The notes under the pieces: generated by a model
The model's input: only the letters and a program-made list of their open reading frames with translations
What the model was told of the DNA's origin: nothing
The model's database searches: none
Shown: positions 30,321 to 39,586 of the stretch, piece by piece
Layout: each line of letters starts with the position of its first letter
How positions within the stretch are numbered: the stretch's first letter is position 1
Translations under genes and position numbers: made by a program
From: Laedolimicola sp934402125
Lineage (GTDB): Bacteria; Bacillota; Clostridia; Lachnospirales; Lachnospiraceae
Assembly (NCBI RefSeq): GCF_052065835.1
Contig: NZ_JBQHTG010000001.1
Span: 992,001 to 1,056,000 of the forward strand
Reading direction: 5' to 3'
DNA: 64,000 bases

Positions 30321-31661
30321 TTACAGCAGTTCTGCCATATACAGAGGCAGATGGATGATTCCGTCTTTGACCATAACATCCTTGGTATAAAGAATATAAG
30401 AGTTGCCAATGGCAGAAGAAAAGTGTTTACGGAATTTATCCAAAGAAGAATGGGAACGGTAATTGCCGGATTTCACTTCTACGGGGGCAATTTTCTTTCC
30501 CTCGGTAATCAGGAAATCTATTTCCATGTGGTTTTCCCGGTTCCGACTATCGGAGCGGGAATAGAAATACAGGCGTGAACGACTGTGGCGAAGCATCTGC
30601 GCAACAATGTTTTCCATCAGCATTCCTTCGTTGATATTCAGCTTATCAAAGAGGATCGCGCGATATAGTTCGTTGTCTGTGTATTTCTTATCCTGGAAAG
30701 TGTGCGTCACAAGCAGTCCGGTATCTGCCATATAGCACTTCTGTGTGGCATGATCAGCACTCAGTGCAAGCCCGACATGAGGGTCTGTTGCATTGAAGCA
30801 GGTATTTACTACCATGGCTTCATTCAGCCATACAAAAGAATCCTCAAAGGTTCGAAAACGAGCCTGCTTTCCGAGAGAAGAAAGCTTGTATTTCTTTTCC
30901 TTTTTGGAAAGCTGCCCCGGAATGCCATCAAACACGGCAAACACTTTGTCCTCATAACCTTCTGCAAATTTTGCGACATCTTCGCGATACAGCTTCAGGA
31001 TCCTGCGTTTGGCAACATCGGATGCCTCGAAGTCTTTGCCATTCCTATAAGCAAGAACAGACTGAGGCATACCCCCGACCAGAATGTACTGGCGGAAGTC
31101 GTTCATGATCTTCCGGTGAAGTGTTGCACCAAGGGGTTTCCTGGTTTCAAAGCAATGTCGGATCAGCGGATAAGTTGCTTCGTCGCCCATAGCCCAAAGG
31201 AACTCTTCAAAATCCAGCGGAAACATCTCAATATGATCCTCTTCCGACGGAATAATGATATCCTGTACATTCTTTTTCAGTCGGATCAGTGAACCTGTTT
31301 CAAGGTAATCAAACCGGCCATCTGCTACAAGATATTTGATAAGCTGGCGTGCTCTTGGGTATTGCTGCACCTCGTCAAAGATGATCAATGACTCACGTTT
31401 ATGAAGAGTTGTGGAGTAAAAAGCTGCGAGCTTTGCAAAGAACAAATCAAGATCTGCACTATCGTTGACGAACAGGTCCAGTACATCTGTCGGAGCCCGT
31501 CCAAAGTCGATCAGAATATAGCTTTTGTATTCCGCCTTCGCAAATTGCTCGGCAATAAAGCTTTTGCCAACACGACGCGCTCCGTCAATCATCATGGCCG
31601 TCGTCCCTTTGCTGCTGTTTTTCCAGGTAACGAGCGCATCATATATTTTTCTTTTCAGCAT
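30321..31661 (-). CDS. AAA ATPase with DUF4143 domain (intact)
   Basis: A 446-residue ATPase. Walker A GARRVGKSF (about residues 27-35), Walker B SLIIFDEVQQYPRA (about 92-105), LETGSLIRL sensor region, and a C-terminal DUF4143 domain with a PD-(D/E)xK-like EIDFLI ... IAPVEVKSGNY. ATG 31661 follows AAAGGAAGTG. The frame stays open 57 codons further upstream through the 33-bp repeats, but that part repeats LLFR every 11 residues and lacks a ribosome site. The family is common in gut anaerobes, often in unstable regions; its role is unknown. Confidence 0.85.
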   Translation of the reverse strand: MLKRKIYDALVTWKNSSKGTTAMMIDGARRVGKSFIAEQFAKAEYKSYILIDFGRAPTDVLDLFVNDSADLDLFFAKLAAFYSTTLHKRESLIIFDEVQQYPRARQLIKYLVADGRFDYLETGSLIRLKKNVQDIIIPSEEDHIEMFPLDFEEFLWAMGDEATYPLIRHCFETRKPLGATLHRKIMNDFRQYILVGGMPQSVLAYRNGKDFEASDVAKRRILKLYREDVAKFAEGYEDKVFAVFDGIPGQLSKKEKKYKLSSLGKQARFRTFEDSFVWLNEAMVVNTCFNATDPHVGLALSADHATQKCYMADTGLLVTHTFQDKKYTDNELYRAILFDKLNINEGMLMENIVAQMLRHSRSRLYFYSRSDSRNRENHMEIDFLITEGKKIAPVEVKSGNYRSHSSLDKFRKHFSSAIGNSYILYTKDVMVKDGIIHLPLYMAELL

Positions 31662-31720
31662 TCCATCACTTCCTTTGAGGATAGTATATCCATAATATGA
31701 TCTGATTATAACTCTGAAAT

Positions 31721-31832
31721 CACGAAAAAGCAAGTTCAGCCGCTCATAATTTACACGAAAAAGCAAGTTTGATATTCTTGAAATCGCACGAAAAAGCAAT
31801 ATTAAAATTCTTAGAATTGCACGGAAAAGCAA
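31721..31832 (-). repeat. Four direct repeats at exact 33-bp period
   Basis: CACGAAAAAGCAA starts at 31721, 31754 and 31787, and CACGGAAAAGCAA at 31820. The 20-bp spacers differ. The array lies about 60-170 bp upstream of the ATPase start. As 33 is a multiple of three, the minus strand reads as LLFR-x7 repeats. Confidence 0.75.
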
Positions 31833-31896
31833 ATCCAGGACATTGATTCGGAACTTCTGCTAGAAAGCAGGGGGCTTTACATAGATGATTAAAGCA

Positions 31897-31924
31897 TTTT
31901 TAACTCGTAATAACGAGTTAAAAA
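31897..31924. terminator. Strong AT-rich hairpin (bidirectional terminator-like)
   Basis: A 12-bp perfect stem TTTTTAACTCGT / ACGAGTTAAAAA around AATA. Further TTAACTC and GAGTTA copies follow to about 31963. No gene lies between 31833 and 31974. Confidence 0.55.
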
Positions 31925-31974
31925 CAAATTTAACTCAACACGAAACGAATTAAAACGAGTTAGAATCGAATTAA

Positions 31975-32755
31975 ATGCAAGTAAGAGATAGACAATGGCA
32001 GCAGCCCCTCAGCCTCAAAGGCAGGCCTGGATACACTGAGTATATTTCAGCGTATCTGGGTCTGCCTTTTATTTATTGTTATTTGCCGCAACTCCCTTCT
32101 GCTGAAAAAACTATAGCAAATCCGTACAACCAGGGCGGGCAACCCGTACAGCCGGTGAAAAATGCATATAATGCCTATGAAAAGAAGATGTATTTAATGG
32201 TGATGAGTGCATATTCATGGCTCCGCCGGCGTGCTTTGTTCCACAATTGATGAATGAATTATTTGGCTGGATGAAAGAAGTAAAAAACCAGGTGCATCCG
32301 CTGATTTTGAGCAGCGTATTTCATTATGAATTTGTATTTATTCATCCCTTTACAGATGGCAATGGCAGGATGGCAAGGCTATGGCATACAGCTATTTTGG
32401 CTAAATGGAATCCTATTTTTGAATATATTCCGATAGAAAGCCAAATCGAAAAATTCCAGGTTGATTATTACGACGCGATTGCAAAATGCCATGTAGAGGG
32501 AGAATCTACGGTATTTATTGAATTTATGCTGACTCAAATAGATACTATTTTAGATAAGCTTTTGAATTAGATGACAAGCAGCGCCACCAATGGCGCTAAT
32601 GGCGCTAATCATGACGCTGATAATATGGAAAACAGGCTGTTATCCGCTCTGAAACAGAACCCTTATATTACACAGACAGATTTGGCCAAAGAATTATCGT
32701 TATCAAGGAGAACTGTCCAGAGAATCATGAAAGAACTGATGAATGACGGCAACAA
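31975..32755 (+). pseudogene. Fic family protein pseudogene
   Basis: Pieces of a Fic AMP-transferase. KNAYNAYEK (about 32155-32190) is joined out of frame to NGDECIFMAPPACFVPQLMN, so about 60 residues are lost. The catalytic HPFTDGNGRMARLW is intact (about 32343-32384). An in-frame TAG (32568-32570) splits off the C-terminal winged helix (ITQTDLAKELSLSRRTVQRI), which is itself cut short at 32755 where the next ATPase gene begins. The Fic core alone might still be made from within 32217-32570, but lacks its N-terminal half. Confidence 0.7.
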
Positions 32756-32757
32756 GA

Positions 32758-33972
32758 CTAATTCCATTTCTCTGCCAACAGGAAATCGCAGATGTTGCGG
32801 TGCTTGATCCCGTTTCTGCTCATGTCGAGCTCATCCAGAGAGACAACATATTTCGGGTAGTTATCGCGGATATTGTCATACGCGCCGAACTCACGCTGAA
32901 CGGTCTCATCGGATGCCAGTAGATAGGTAACCTGAACATACAGTTTTTCTCCACTCTTTTCACATACAAAGTCGATCTCCTTGTCTCCGATTCTACCGAC
33001 TGTCACTTTGTAGTCCCGGCGCAGCAGCTCCAGATACACGATGTTCTCCAAAATGAGGTTGATGTCACGCATATTGCCGCCGAAAACAGCCTCCCGGATG
33101 CCGTGGTCGGCAATGTAATACTTCTCATTGGAAGCAAGGATCTGCTTTCTCTGCAAGTCCTCACGCTTGACCTGGTAGAACAAATATGCGTCGCAGCAGT
33201 ATTTGATGTAGTTCAAGATGGTCTCCGGTGCAACGGTTCGCTTCTCGTTTTTGAGGAATTTCGCCAGAGAAGTTGCGGAGAAGGTCGTGCCCACATTCGC
33301 AATCACATAAGCGATGATGCGTTCCAGCAAATCCACATCACGAATCTTGTTCCGCTTCACAATGTCCTTGAGCTGGACAGAGTTGAACAGGTCATGAAGG
33401 TAGAGTTTGGAAGGAGCATCCTCGTAGCGGATGTTGGCAAGGTACGGCATACCGCCGGATAATAGATACTTCTGAAAGCATTTTCGGATCGGCTCATCCG
33501 GTGCGATGGGACGGTACAGTTCCAGAAATTCCGCGAAGGAGAATGGGTAAATAACGAACTCCACAAAGCGTCCGCCGAGATAGGTGGAAAGCTCACCGGA
33601 CAGAAGTTTTGCGTTTGAACCGGTGATATAGATGTCGCAGTCAAGGGATACACGGAAGGAATTGATACACTTCTCCCAGTCTTTTACCTCCTGAATCTCA
33701 TCAAAAAATAGATAGACCTTGCCGTTGATCTCTGCGGCTCTCTTGGTAATCTCATCATGCAGTGACTTTGCGGTTTGCAGATGAGAGAAGTTCAAATCCT
33801 CAAAGTTGATAGAGATGAACTGAGCAGAGCTGATACCGGACTCCACAAGTTCCTCTTTTATAAGCTCCAGCATGACCGATTTACCGCACCGGCGAATACC
33901 AGTCATGACCTTTATCAGCTCCGTTCCGATAAACGGACGAATGCGCTTCATATACATTTCACGTTTAATCAT
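32758..33972 (-). CDS. AAA ATPase with DUF4143 domain (second, intact)
   Basis: A 404-residue ATPase of the same broad family as 30321 but clearly diverged. Walker A GIRRCGKSV (about residues 25-33), Walker B KVYLFFDEIQEV (about 86-97), ITGSNAKLLSGELST sensor segment, and a C-terminal DUF4143/nuclease-like part with EIDFVCEKSGEKLYVQV. ATG 33972 lies 9 bases after AAGGAGG. Its 3' end abuts the broken Fic gene. Confidence 0.85.
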   Translation of the reverse strand: MIKREMYMKRIRPFIGTELIKVMTGIRRCGKSVMLELIKEELVESGISSAQFISINFEDLNFSHLQTAKSLHDEITKRAAEINGKVYLFFDEIQEVKDWEKCINSFRVSLDCDIYITGSNAKLLSGELSTYLGGRFVEFVIYPFSFAEFLELYRPIAPDEPIRKCFQKYLLSGGMPYLANIRYEDAPSKLYLHDLFNSVQLKDIVKRNKIRDVDLLERIIAYVIANVGTTFSATSLAKFLKNEKRTVAPETILNYIKYCCDAYLFYQVKREDLQRKQILASNEKYYIADHGIREAVFGGNMRDINLILENIVYLELLRRDYKVTVGRIGDKEIDFVCEKSGEKLYVQVTYLLASDETVQREFGAYDNIRDNYPKYVVSLDELDMSRNGIKHRNICDFLLAEKWN

Positions 33973-34128
33973 GGGCATAATCCTCCTTGCCTGTGGCTGA
34001 ACATAGTGTAACACATTTACGGCTGAAACTCAACGATATATTTCCGAAGTCATAAGATACAACTGATAAATTCTATATTTCTACAAATTTCGACAGTTAC
34101 GAACGCAAATTCCCGGAGGCGATTGCGG

Positions 34129-34245
34129 ATGAAATCTTCCACTGCCCCGGCGGAACAGGCAGCGGCAAAGCCTGATCCGAATGCTGATTATGTGGACGAT
34201 GATGCAGATAGCTCCGTTGATGAAGATGATAATGAACCTGTTTAA
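34129..34245 (+). CDS. Short acidic ORF (possible gene fragment)
   Basis: A 38-codon frame (MKSSTAPAEQAAAKPDPNAD, then a run of Asp/Glu, ending DNEPV) behind CCCGGAGG. The composition looks like the acidic tail of a larger element protein. I cannot name it. The rest of 34015-34335 shows nothing else. Confidence 0.3.
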   Translation: MKSSTAPAEQAAAKPDPNADYVDDDADSSVDEDDNEPV

Positions 34246-34335
34246 ACAGGATAGGCTTGGTGCCTGAGGCGGCCTTTACATAGTTCCCGGTTTCGAAAAA
34301 TGAAAAAATTTCAATTTTTGAAAGTGGGTGACTAT

Positions 34336-34733
34336 ATGAAAACCATCACGAGAGCAAAATATCTTGATAGAATCATTGAACTGAAGGGCACTCCTGACAT
34401 CAATATTATCTTCATTGACTTCATGGATTTGGCGTATGAAGAAATCAAGGAATACCATGCCTTACACGCCTATGTGGAAGAACATTATCAGGAAGGCAAA
34501 ACGAACTACCTGTTTGTAGACGAGATTCAAATGTGTCCCAAGTTTGAGTTGGCAATCAATAGCCTGTACTCTAAGGGAAAATACGACATCTATGTAACCG
34601 GCTCTAATGCTCTCCTCTGCTTCAAATTCGAGATGCTTATCCGAAAATGATGATTGCCAGAACCAAACATCCCCAATATAGCTATGAAGGAATCGAAATT
34701 CACGATATAGCCGATTGGTTGCTGCAAGAATAA
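34336..34733 (+). pseudogene. AAA/DUF4143 ATPase pseudogene (third copy)
   Basis: Begins MKTITRAKYLDRIIELKGTP, but the Walker A segment is deleted. Walker B (NYLFVDEIQMCPKFELAINS) and YVTGSNA are kept; then another large deletion joins to the extreme C-terminus in a new frame (YPKMMIARTKHP ... DIADWLLQE, stop TAA 34733). Only about 130 of some 400 residues remain. Confidence 0.75.
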
Positions 34734-34741
34734 GCAGGGTA

Positions 34742-34785
34742 AAATATCTCCGTCATTCTCTTTTGAAATGATGGAGATATTTTTA
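34742..34785 (+). terminator. Terminator after the broken ATPase
   Basis: AAATATCTCC-G-TCATT pairs with AAATGA-T-GGAGATATTT, then TTTATTA. The 34786-34960 stretch holds nothing recognisable. Confidence 0.75.
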
Positions 34786-34964
34786 TTATGACGGAGATTA
34801 CAGAAAATTGTATCCGATTACAAAAATCCTTCCTGAACTTTTTACATAGCAGTCATGCACTGCGCTAACACTCCTACTGCCGTAAAATTTCTGTAAATTT
34901 CACCGTTAACTTTTTCCAATTACTGTCAATTACCTGTTCCCTTCTCCTATTCATATACTTTTCC

Positions 34965-34993
34965 TTGCGTTCCAATTTTATGTCTTCTATAAT
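34965..34993 (+). promoter_or_regulatory. Promoter of lipoprotein gene
   Basis: TTGCGT (34965-34970), 17 bp, TATAAT (34988-34993). Confidence 0.6.
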
Positions 34994-35041
34994 AAGGTAT
35001 AGAAACAGCTATACATTCCAAATGATAAGGAGGCAGCCGCT

Positions 35042-35470
35042 ATGAAAAAAATGATAACTACAATCCTTTGCCTTATGCTGACACTTCTTTTCGTCGGCTG
35101 CGGAAAAGCCGATACCTCAGAGGTAGAAATCGATTATGGAACCTCTTCTCTTTATTCCAAAGAAGACATGGATGCCGCCATTAAGGTTATACGAAAACAG
35201 TTCCGTTCCTTTGAGGGCTGCGAATTACATAGCCTCTCCTATATATCCGATGAAACCTGCAGTGATCCCGATACCCTTGCATGGATGAACGATTTGCGAA
35301 CGGAAAAAGACGAGAAAGAGCCTTTTACCCAATGCATCGCATTTGACAGCAGCTTCCGCTCACCGGAAAATGGCGGCGGCGCATGGGAAGCGAACGAAGA
35401 ATACACCTGGTCCTGGTGGCTGGCCCGGAGCGAAGGCGGAAAATGGAAGCTCATGACCTGGGGATATTAA
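35042..35470 (+). CDS. Putative lipoprotein
   Basis: A 142-residue exported protein: lipoprotein signal with lipobox FVGC (Cys 20), then a small mixed domain of about 115 residues ending SWWLARSEGGKWKLMTWGY, like the last strands of a small cystatin/NTF2-like fold. Two Cys pairs (C at about 60, 77) could form disulfides. AAGGAGGCAG precedes ATG. Function unknown. Confidence 0.75.
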   Translation: MKKMITTILCLMLTLLFVGCGKADTSEVEIDYGTSSLYSKEDMDAAIKVIRKQFRSFEGCELHSLSYISDETCSDPDTLAWMNDLRTEKDEKEPFTQCIAFDSSFRSPENGGGAWEANEEYTWSWWLARSEGGKWKLMTWGY

Positions 35471-35510
35471 GAGAATTCCGCAGTGATAAATGGCAAATGA
35501 AATATACTTC

Positions 35511-35540
35511 TTGACAGAAACAACAGCGATGGTATATAGT
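35511..35540 (+). promoter_or_regulatory. Promoter of riboswitch-P-type ATPase operon
   Basis: TTGACA (35511-35516) with TATATAGT (35533-35540), spacer 16-18 bp. Confidence 0.65.
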
Positions 35541-35550
35541 TTTCTTAAAT

Positions 35551-35679
35551 AAAAGGGAGTAACTTACGCTTGCGAATCTGCGTTTGTGGCGTCGTCAATA
35601 CGGTGGAAGCATCCGGTGTCACAAGAAAACAGTGAGACTTTTATTGCATATTTATTGTGCAATAAAGGTCTCTTTTTTT
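35551..35679 (+). promoter_or_regulatory. yybP-ykoY-like (manganese) riboswitch with terminator
   Basis: Conserved pieces of the yybP-ykoY class are visible: AAAGGGAGTAAC at the 5' side, GTCGTCAATACGGTGG and CATCCGG in the middle, and TGAGACTTTTATTGC at the 3' side. The last merges into a terminator: GAGACTTTTATTGCA (from 35634) pairs with TGCAATAAAGGTCTC, then seven T's. The class senses Mn2+ and turns on transport genes; a P-type ATPase follows, so metal would lift termination. Confidence 0.75.
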
Positions 35680-35726
35680 ATACAAAAATTCCTGTTGGCA
35701 ATACTTAGGAAAAAGGAGGAAATCAT

Positions 35727-38360
35727 ATGAAACAAATTTATCAGCAAACACCGGAAGATGTTCTGAAACATGTGAACAGCAGAGAATCCGGATTTACCGG
35801 CGAAGAAGTAAAAAAAGCCAGAGAGATCTACGGCTGGAATGAACTTGCGGAAGGAAAAAAGAAAAGCATCCCACAGATTTTCTTTGAACAGTATCGGGAT
35901 TTTCTGGTGCTTATTCTGATTGCGTCGGCAATCATATCCGGTGTGCTCGGAGACATGGAAAGCGCGCTCGTTATCCTGATCGTTATCACAATTAACGCAA
36001 TTTTAGGAACTGTTCAGACCATAAAGGCAGAACAATCCCTGCAAAGCCTGAAGACGCTTGCCGGCCCGGAAGCCAAAGTATTGCGCGACGGCACAGTCGT
36101 TCAGCTTCCGGCAAGGGAGCTGGTCATCGGGGATATCATCTTGCTTGAGGCAGGCGATATGATTCCGGCAGACGGAAGATTAATCGAGAACGCCAGTCTG
36201 AAAATTGACGAAAGCGCTCTTACCGGAGAAAGCCTTGCTGTAGAAAAAAGCCTGGATACTCTTTCCGCAGAGGTTCCCCTTGGCGATCGGACTAATATGC
36301 TGTTCTCCGGAAGCTTTGTGACCTATGGCCGCGGCAGAGCAGTTGTGACTGCCATCGGAATGCAGACCGAGGTCGGGAAGATTGCCGGACTTTTGAAATC
36401 CACCACTGAAAAGCAGACGCCCCTCCAGGTAAATCTGGAGGCCTTCGGAAAGAAGCTTTCCATCTTAATTCTGCTTTTCTGCGGAATCTTATTTGCCCTC
36501 AGCGTGTTCCGGGGGGAACAACCCGGCAACGCCTTTTTGTTTGCCGTAGCGCTTGCGGTCGCTGCAATTCCGGAGGCCTTAAGCTCCATCGTCACCATAG
36601 TTCTTTCCTTTGGAACGCAGAAAATGGCGAAGGAACACGCTATCATTCGCAAGCTTCAGGCGGTGGAAGGTCTTGGAAGTGTCTCCATTATCTGTTCCGA
36701 TAAAACAGGAACGCTTACCCAGAACAAGATGACCGTAGAGGATTATTATATAGATGAAAAACGGATTCCCGCGTCTGCCATTGATGTAATGGATCCGGCG
36801 CAGCGATATCTTCTGGACTGCAGTATTTTATGCAATGATTCAACCAATGAAAATGGAGTCGAAATCGGAGATCCCACAGAAACTGCTCTGATTAATCTGG
36901 GAAGCCGCTGCGGAATTCATGCCGCGGAAGTAAGAAGCGCTTATCCCAGGAACGGAGAACTTCCCTTTGACAGTGAACGCAAAATGATGTCAACCCTTCA
37001 TGAGATAGACGGTGAGAACCAACTGATCGTAAAAGGCGCGGTAGACTGTCTCCTTGAACGGACGGAACAGATCTGGACCCAAGAGGGCGTCCGGGAAATG
37101 ACAGCGGACGATAAAGAGAAAATCCAAAAACAAAATCAGGAATTTTCCATGGAAGGACTCCGCGTGCTTGCCTTTACCTACCGGCCACTTCCGGAAAAAT
37201 ATCTCTTAACCGCCGAAGATGAAAATCATCTAATCTTCCTGGGTCTGATCGCTATGATGGATCCGCCAAGAGAAGAATCGAAGGCAGCGGTTGCCGAATG
37301 TATCAGAGCCGGAATCCGGCCGGTTATGATCACCGGGGATCATAAGATAACAGCGGCGGCAATCGCGAAAAGAATCGGTATTTTACAGAACTTATCTGAA
37401 GCCTGCGAGGGAGCGGATATTGAACATTTAAGCGATGAGGAGCTAAAAGCGCTGGTTCCGAATATTTCGGTGTACGCAAGAGTATCCCCGGAGCATAAGA
37501 TCCGTATTGTCCGCGCATGGCAAGAAAGAGGTATGATTGTCGCAATGACCGGCGACGGCGTCAATGACGCCCCCGCGCTGAAGCAGGCAGACATTGGCGT
37601 TGCCATGGGAATCACCGGAACAGAGGTTGCCAAGGATGCCGCAGCGATGGTGCTTACCGATGATAACTTCGCAACGATTGTAAAGGCGGTGGAAAATGGC
37701 CGTAACGTCTATCGGAATATTAAGTACGCAATCCAGTTTCTGTTATCCGGAAACTTCGGAGCAATCCTGACGGTTCTTTGCGCGTCGATAGCAGGCTTTC
37801 CGGTTCCGTTTGCACCGGTACACCTGCTGTTTATCAATCTTCTGACAGACAGCCTTCCGGCAATTGCCCTGGGCGTAGAGCCTCATAGCAGCGAGGTCAT
37901 GAAGGAAAAGCCGCGCGCTGCGGGTGAGTCGATTCTGACAAAAGATTTTCTCAGCAAAATCGGCCTGGAGGGCCTGGTCATCGGTATCATGACGATGTTT
38001 GGATTTCTGGTCGGATACCATCAGAACGGCGCGCTGCTTGGAAGCACATATGCATTTGGAACCCTTTGCCTGTCGCGTCTGTTCCACGGCTTTAACTGCA
38101 AATCCGATCACCCAGTTCTCTTTACCGAACGCCTCTTTCAGAATCCCTGGCTGCTGGGGGCTTTTGCTTTGGGCGCAGTGCTTATCACAGCCGTACTGAC
38201 CCTTCCCGGCCTTCATCTCCTGTTTAAGGTGGAATCCCTGAACCTGATGCAGCTTGTCCAGGTATACCTGTATGCAGTTACCAGTCTTCTGCTCATTCAG
38301 GCGCTGAAATGGATTCGTATAAAATTAAAAAAGAATGGAGAAAACAATGGATCTAAATAA
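35727..38360 (+). CDS. P-type cation ATPase (Ca2+/Mn2+ efflux type)
   Basis: An 877-residue P2-type ATPase. Order: N-terminal cation-ATPase domain, TM1-2 (about 58-98), actuator with TGES (167-170), TM4 with IPEAL (281-285), phosphorylation site CSDKTGTLTQ (Asp 325), hinge TGDGVNDAP (about 612-620), and six C-terminal helices with LFINLLTDSLPAIALG (TM6). PMCA/SERCA-like bacterial pumps export calcium, and those under yybP-ykoY riboswitches export manganese, so Mn2+ efflux is the better guess here. AAAAAGGAGG precedes ATG. It overlaps the next gene by 14 bases. Confidence 0.92.
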   Translation: MKQIYQQTPEDVLKHVNSRESGFTGEEVKKAREIYGWNELAEGKKKSIPQIFFEQYRDFLVLILIASAIISGVLGDMESALVILIVITINAILGTVQTIKAEQSLQSLKTLAGPEAKVLRDGTVVQLPARELVIGDIILLEAGDMIPADGRLIENASLKIDESALTGESLAVEKSLDTLSAEVPLGDRTNMLFSGSFVTYGRGRAVVTAIGMQTEVGKIAGLLKSTTEKQTPLQVNLEAFGKKLSILILLFCGILFALSVFRGEQPGNAFLFAVALAVAAIPEALSSIVTIVLSFGTQKMAKEHAIIRKLQAVEGLGSVSIICSDKTGTLTQNKMTVEDYYIDEKRIPASAIDVMDPAQRYLLDCSILCNDSTNENGVEIGDPTETALINLGSRCGIHAAEVRSAYPRNGELPFDSERKMMSTLHEIDGENQLIVKGAVDCLLERTEQIWTQEGVREMTADDKEKIQKQNQEFSMEGLRVLAFTYRPLPEKYLLTAEDENHLIFLGLIAMMDPPREESKAAVAECIRAGIRPVMITGDHKITAAAIAKRIGILQNLSEACEGADIEHLSDEELKALVPNISVYARVSPEHKIRIVRAWQERGMIVAMTGDGVNDAPALKQADIGVAMGITGTEVAKDAAAMVLTDDNFATIVKAVENGRNVYRNIKYAIQFLLSGNFGAILTVLCASIAGFPVPFAPVHLLFINLLTDSLPAIALGVEPHSSEVMKEKPRAAGESILTKDFLSKIGLEGLVIGIMTMFGFLVGYHQNGALLGSTYAFGTLCLSRLFHGFNCKSDHPVLFTERLFQNPWLLGAFALGAVLITAVLTLPGLHLLFKVESLNLMQLVQVYLYAVTSLLLIQALKWIRIKLKKNGENNGSK

Positions 38361-39507
38361 CTTATCCATGAAAAAAATCCGCGAACTCATCGTATTTACC
38401 GCATTTCTTGTCATCGCGCTGTGGAAATTCGATATCGTGATCGATGTAATAAAAACCATCTGGGATATCCTGTCTCCCTTTGCGCTGGGAGGCGCCATCG
38501 CCTTTGTCATCCATGTCCCCATGAGTTTTTTAGAAAAGAAACTCTTTGGAAAAGCAAAGGAAAACGGAACGAAGGCCGCCGAAAAATTCGCTCGGCCGAT
38601 AAGCCTGCTTCTCACCCTTATCGGGATCGTCGGCCTCCTTATCCTCGTGATGTTTGGAGTCATTCCCCAGCTTACCAGAACCATCGGAACTCTAATCACA
38701 AACATCACTGCCTTTATTCCTCAGATGCAGACCTGGATTCTGGAATTTTCACACAATAATCAGGAAATCATGCAGCTGGTAAACCAGATCCGGTTTGACC
38801 CGGACCAGGCCGTCAGATGGGGAATGGGCCTTCTGGGAAAAGGAACCGGAAATGTGATGAACACAACCATACTGGCTGTCGGCTCCATCGTCAGCGGTAT
38901 CACGACCTTTTTTATCGCGTTTTCTTTTGCCTGTTATATTCTGTTTCAGAAAGAAAAATTGCGCATTCAGGTAAGGAAGGTATTTTTTGCCTTTCTCCCA
39001 AAAGAAAAAGCGGAAGCCTCCATTCGAATCTGTTCCCTGACTTACCGGACCTTTGCAAATTTTCTTACCGGACAGTGCCTGGAAGCGGTGATTCTCGGAA
39101 GTATGTTTCTTCTTGTCTTAAGTATTTTAAAAATGCCCTATGCGCTTTTAATCGGAATCCTGATTGCGTTTACCGCTTTGATTCCCATTTTCGGCGCATT
39201 CATAGGCTGTGCAACGGCAGCCTTTCTCATTTTCATGGTAAGTCCCAAACAGGCTGTTTTGTTTATTCTTGTATTTCTGATTCTTCAACAGCTGGAGGGA
39301 AATCTGATTTATCCTCATGTGGTCGGCGGCTCTGTCGGGCTGCCCTCCATCTGGGTGCTTGCGGCTGTGACAATTGGCGGAAATCTGATGGGAATTGTGG
39401 GAATGCTTGTCTTTATCCCACTGACCTCCGTTTTGTACACCCTTTTTCGGGAGTACGTATATCTGCGCCTGAAAAAACGGCACATAAACTGGCAAAATTT
39501 TTCTTGA
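38347..39507 (+). CDS. AI-2E family transporter
   Basis: A 386-residue membrane protein of the AI-2E (formerly PerM/UPF0118) family, about eight helices, with the soluble region between TM3 and TM4 and the C-terminal LEGNLIYPHVVGGSVGLPSI signature. Members export small molecules or exchange Na+/H+; the substrate here is unknown. ATG 38347 lies in the 3' end of the ATPase gene with ATGGAG as ribosome site, so it is co-expressed with it and may be under the riboswitch. Confidence 0.87.
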   Translation: MDLNNLSMKKIRELIVFTAFLVIALWKFDIVIDVIKTIWDILSPFALGGAIAFVIHVPMSFLEKKLFGKAKENGTKAAEKFARPISLLLTLIGIVGLLILVMFGVIPQLTRTIGTLITNITAFIPQMQTWILEFSHNNQEIMQLVNQIRFDPDQAVRWGMGLLGKGTGNVMNTTILAVGSIVSGITTFFIAFSFACYILFQKEKLRIQVRKVFFAFLPKEKAEASIRICSLTYRTFANFLTGQCLEAVILGSMFLLVLSILKMPYALLIGILIAFTALIPIFGAFIGCATAAFLIFMVSPKQAVLFILVFLILQQLEGNLIYPHVVGGSVGLPSIWVLAAVTIGGNLMGIVGMLVFIPLTSVLYTLFREYVYLRLKKRHINWQNFS

Positions 39508-39586
39508 CCTCTCTTTTTCTCCGCGTTACTATAAGAAAGATTTAAAATCGTATTCGTATGACATCGAAAAGGAGAGCCTGCTATCT

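Noticed and set aside
31721..31832. CRISPR array
   Set aside because: The repeat is only 13 bp, spacers are 20 bp, there are four units, and no cas gene is present.
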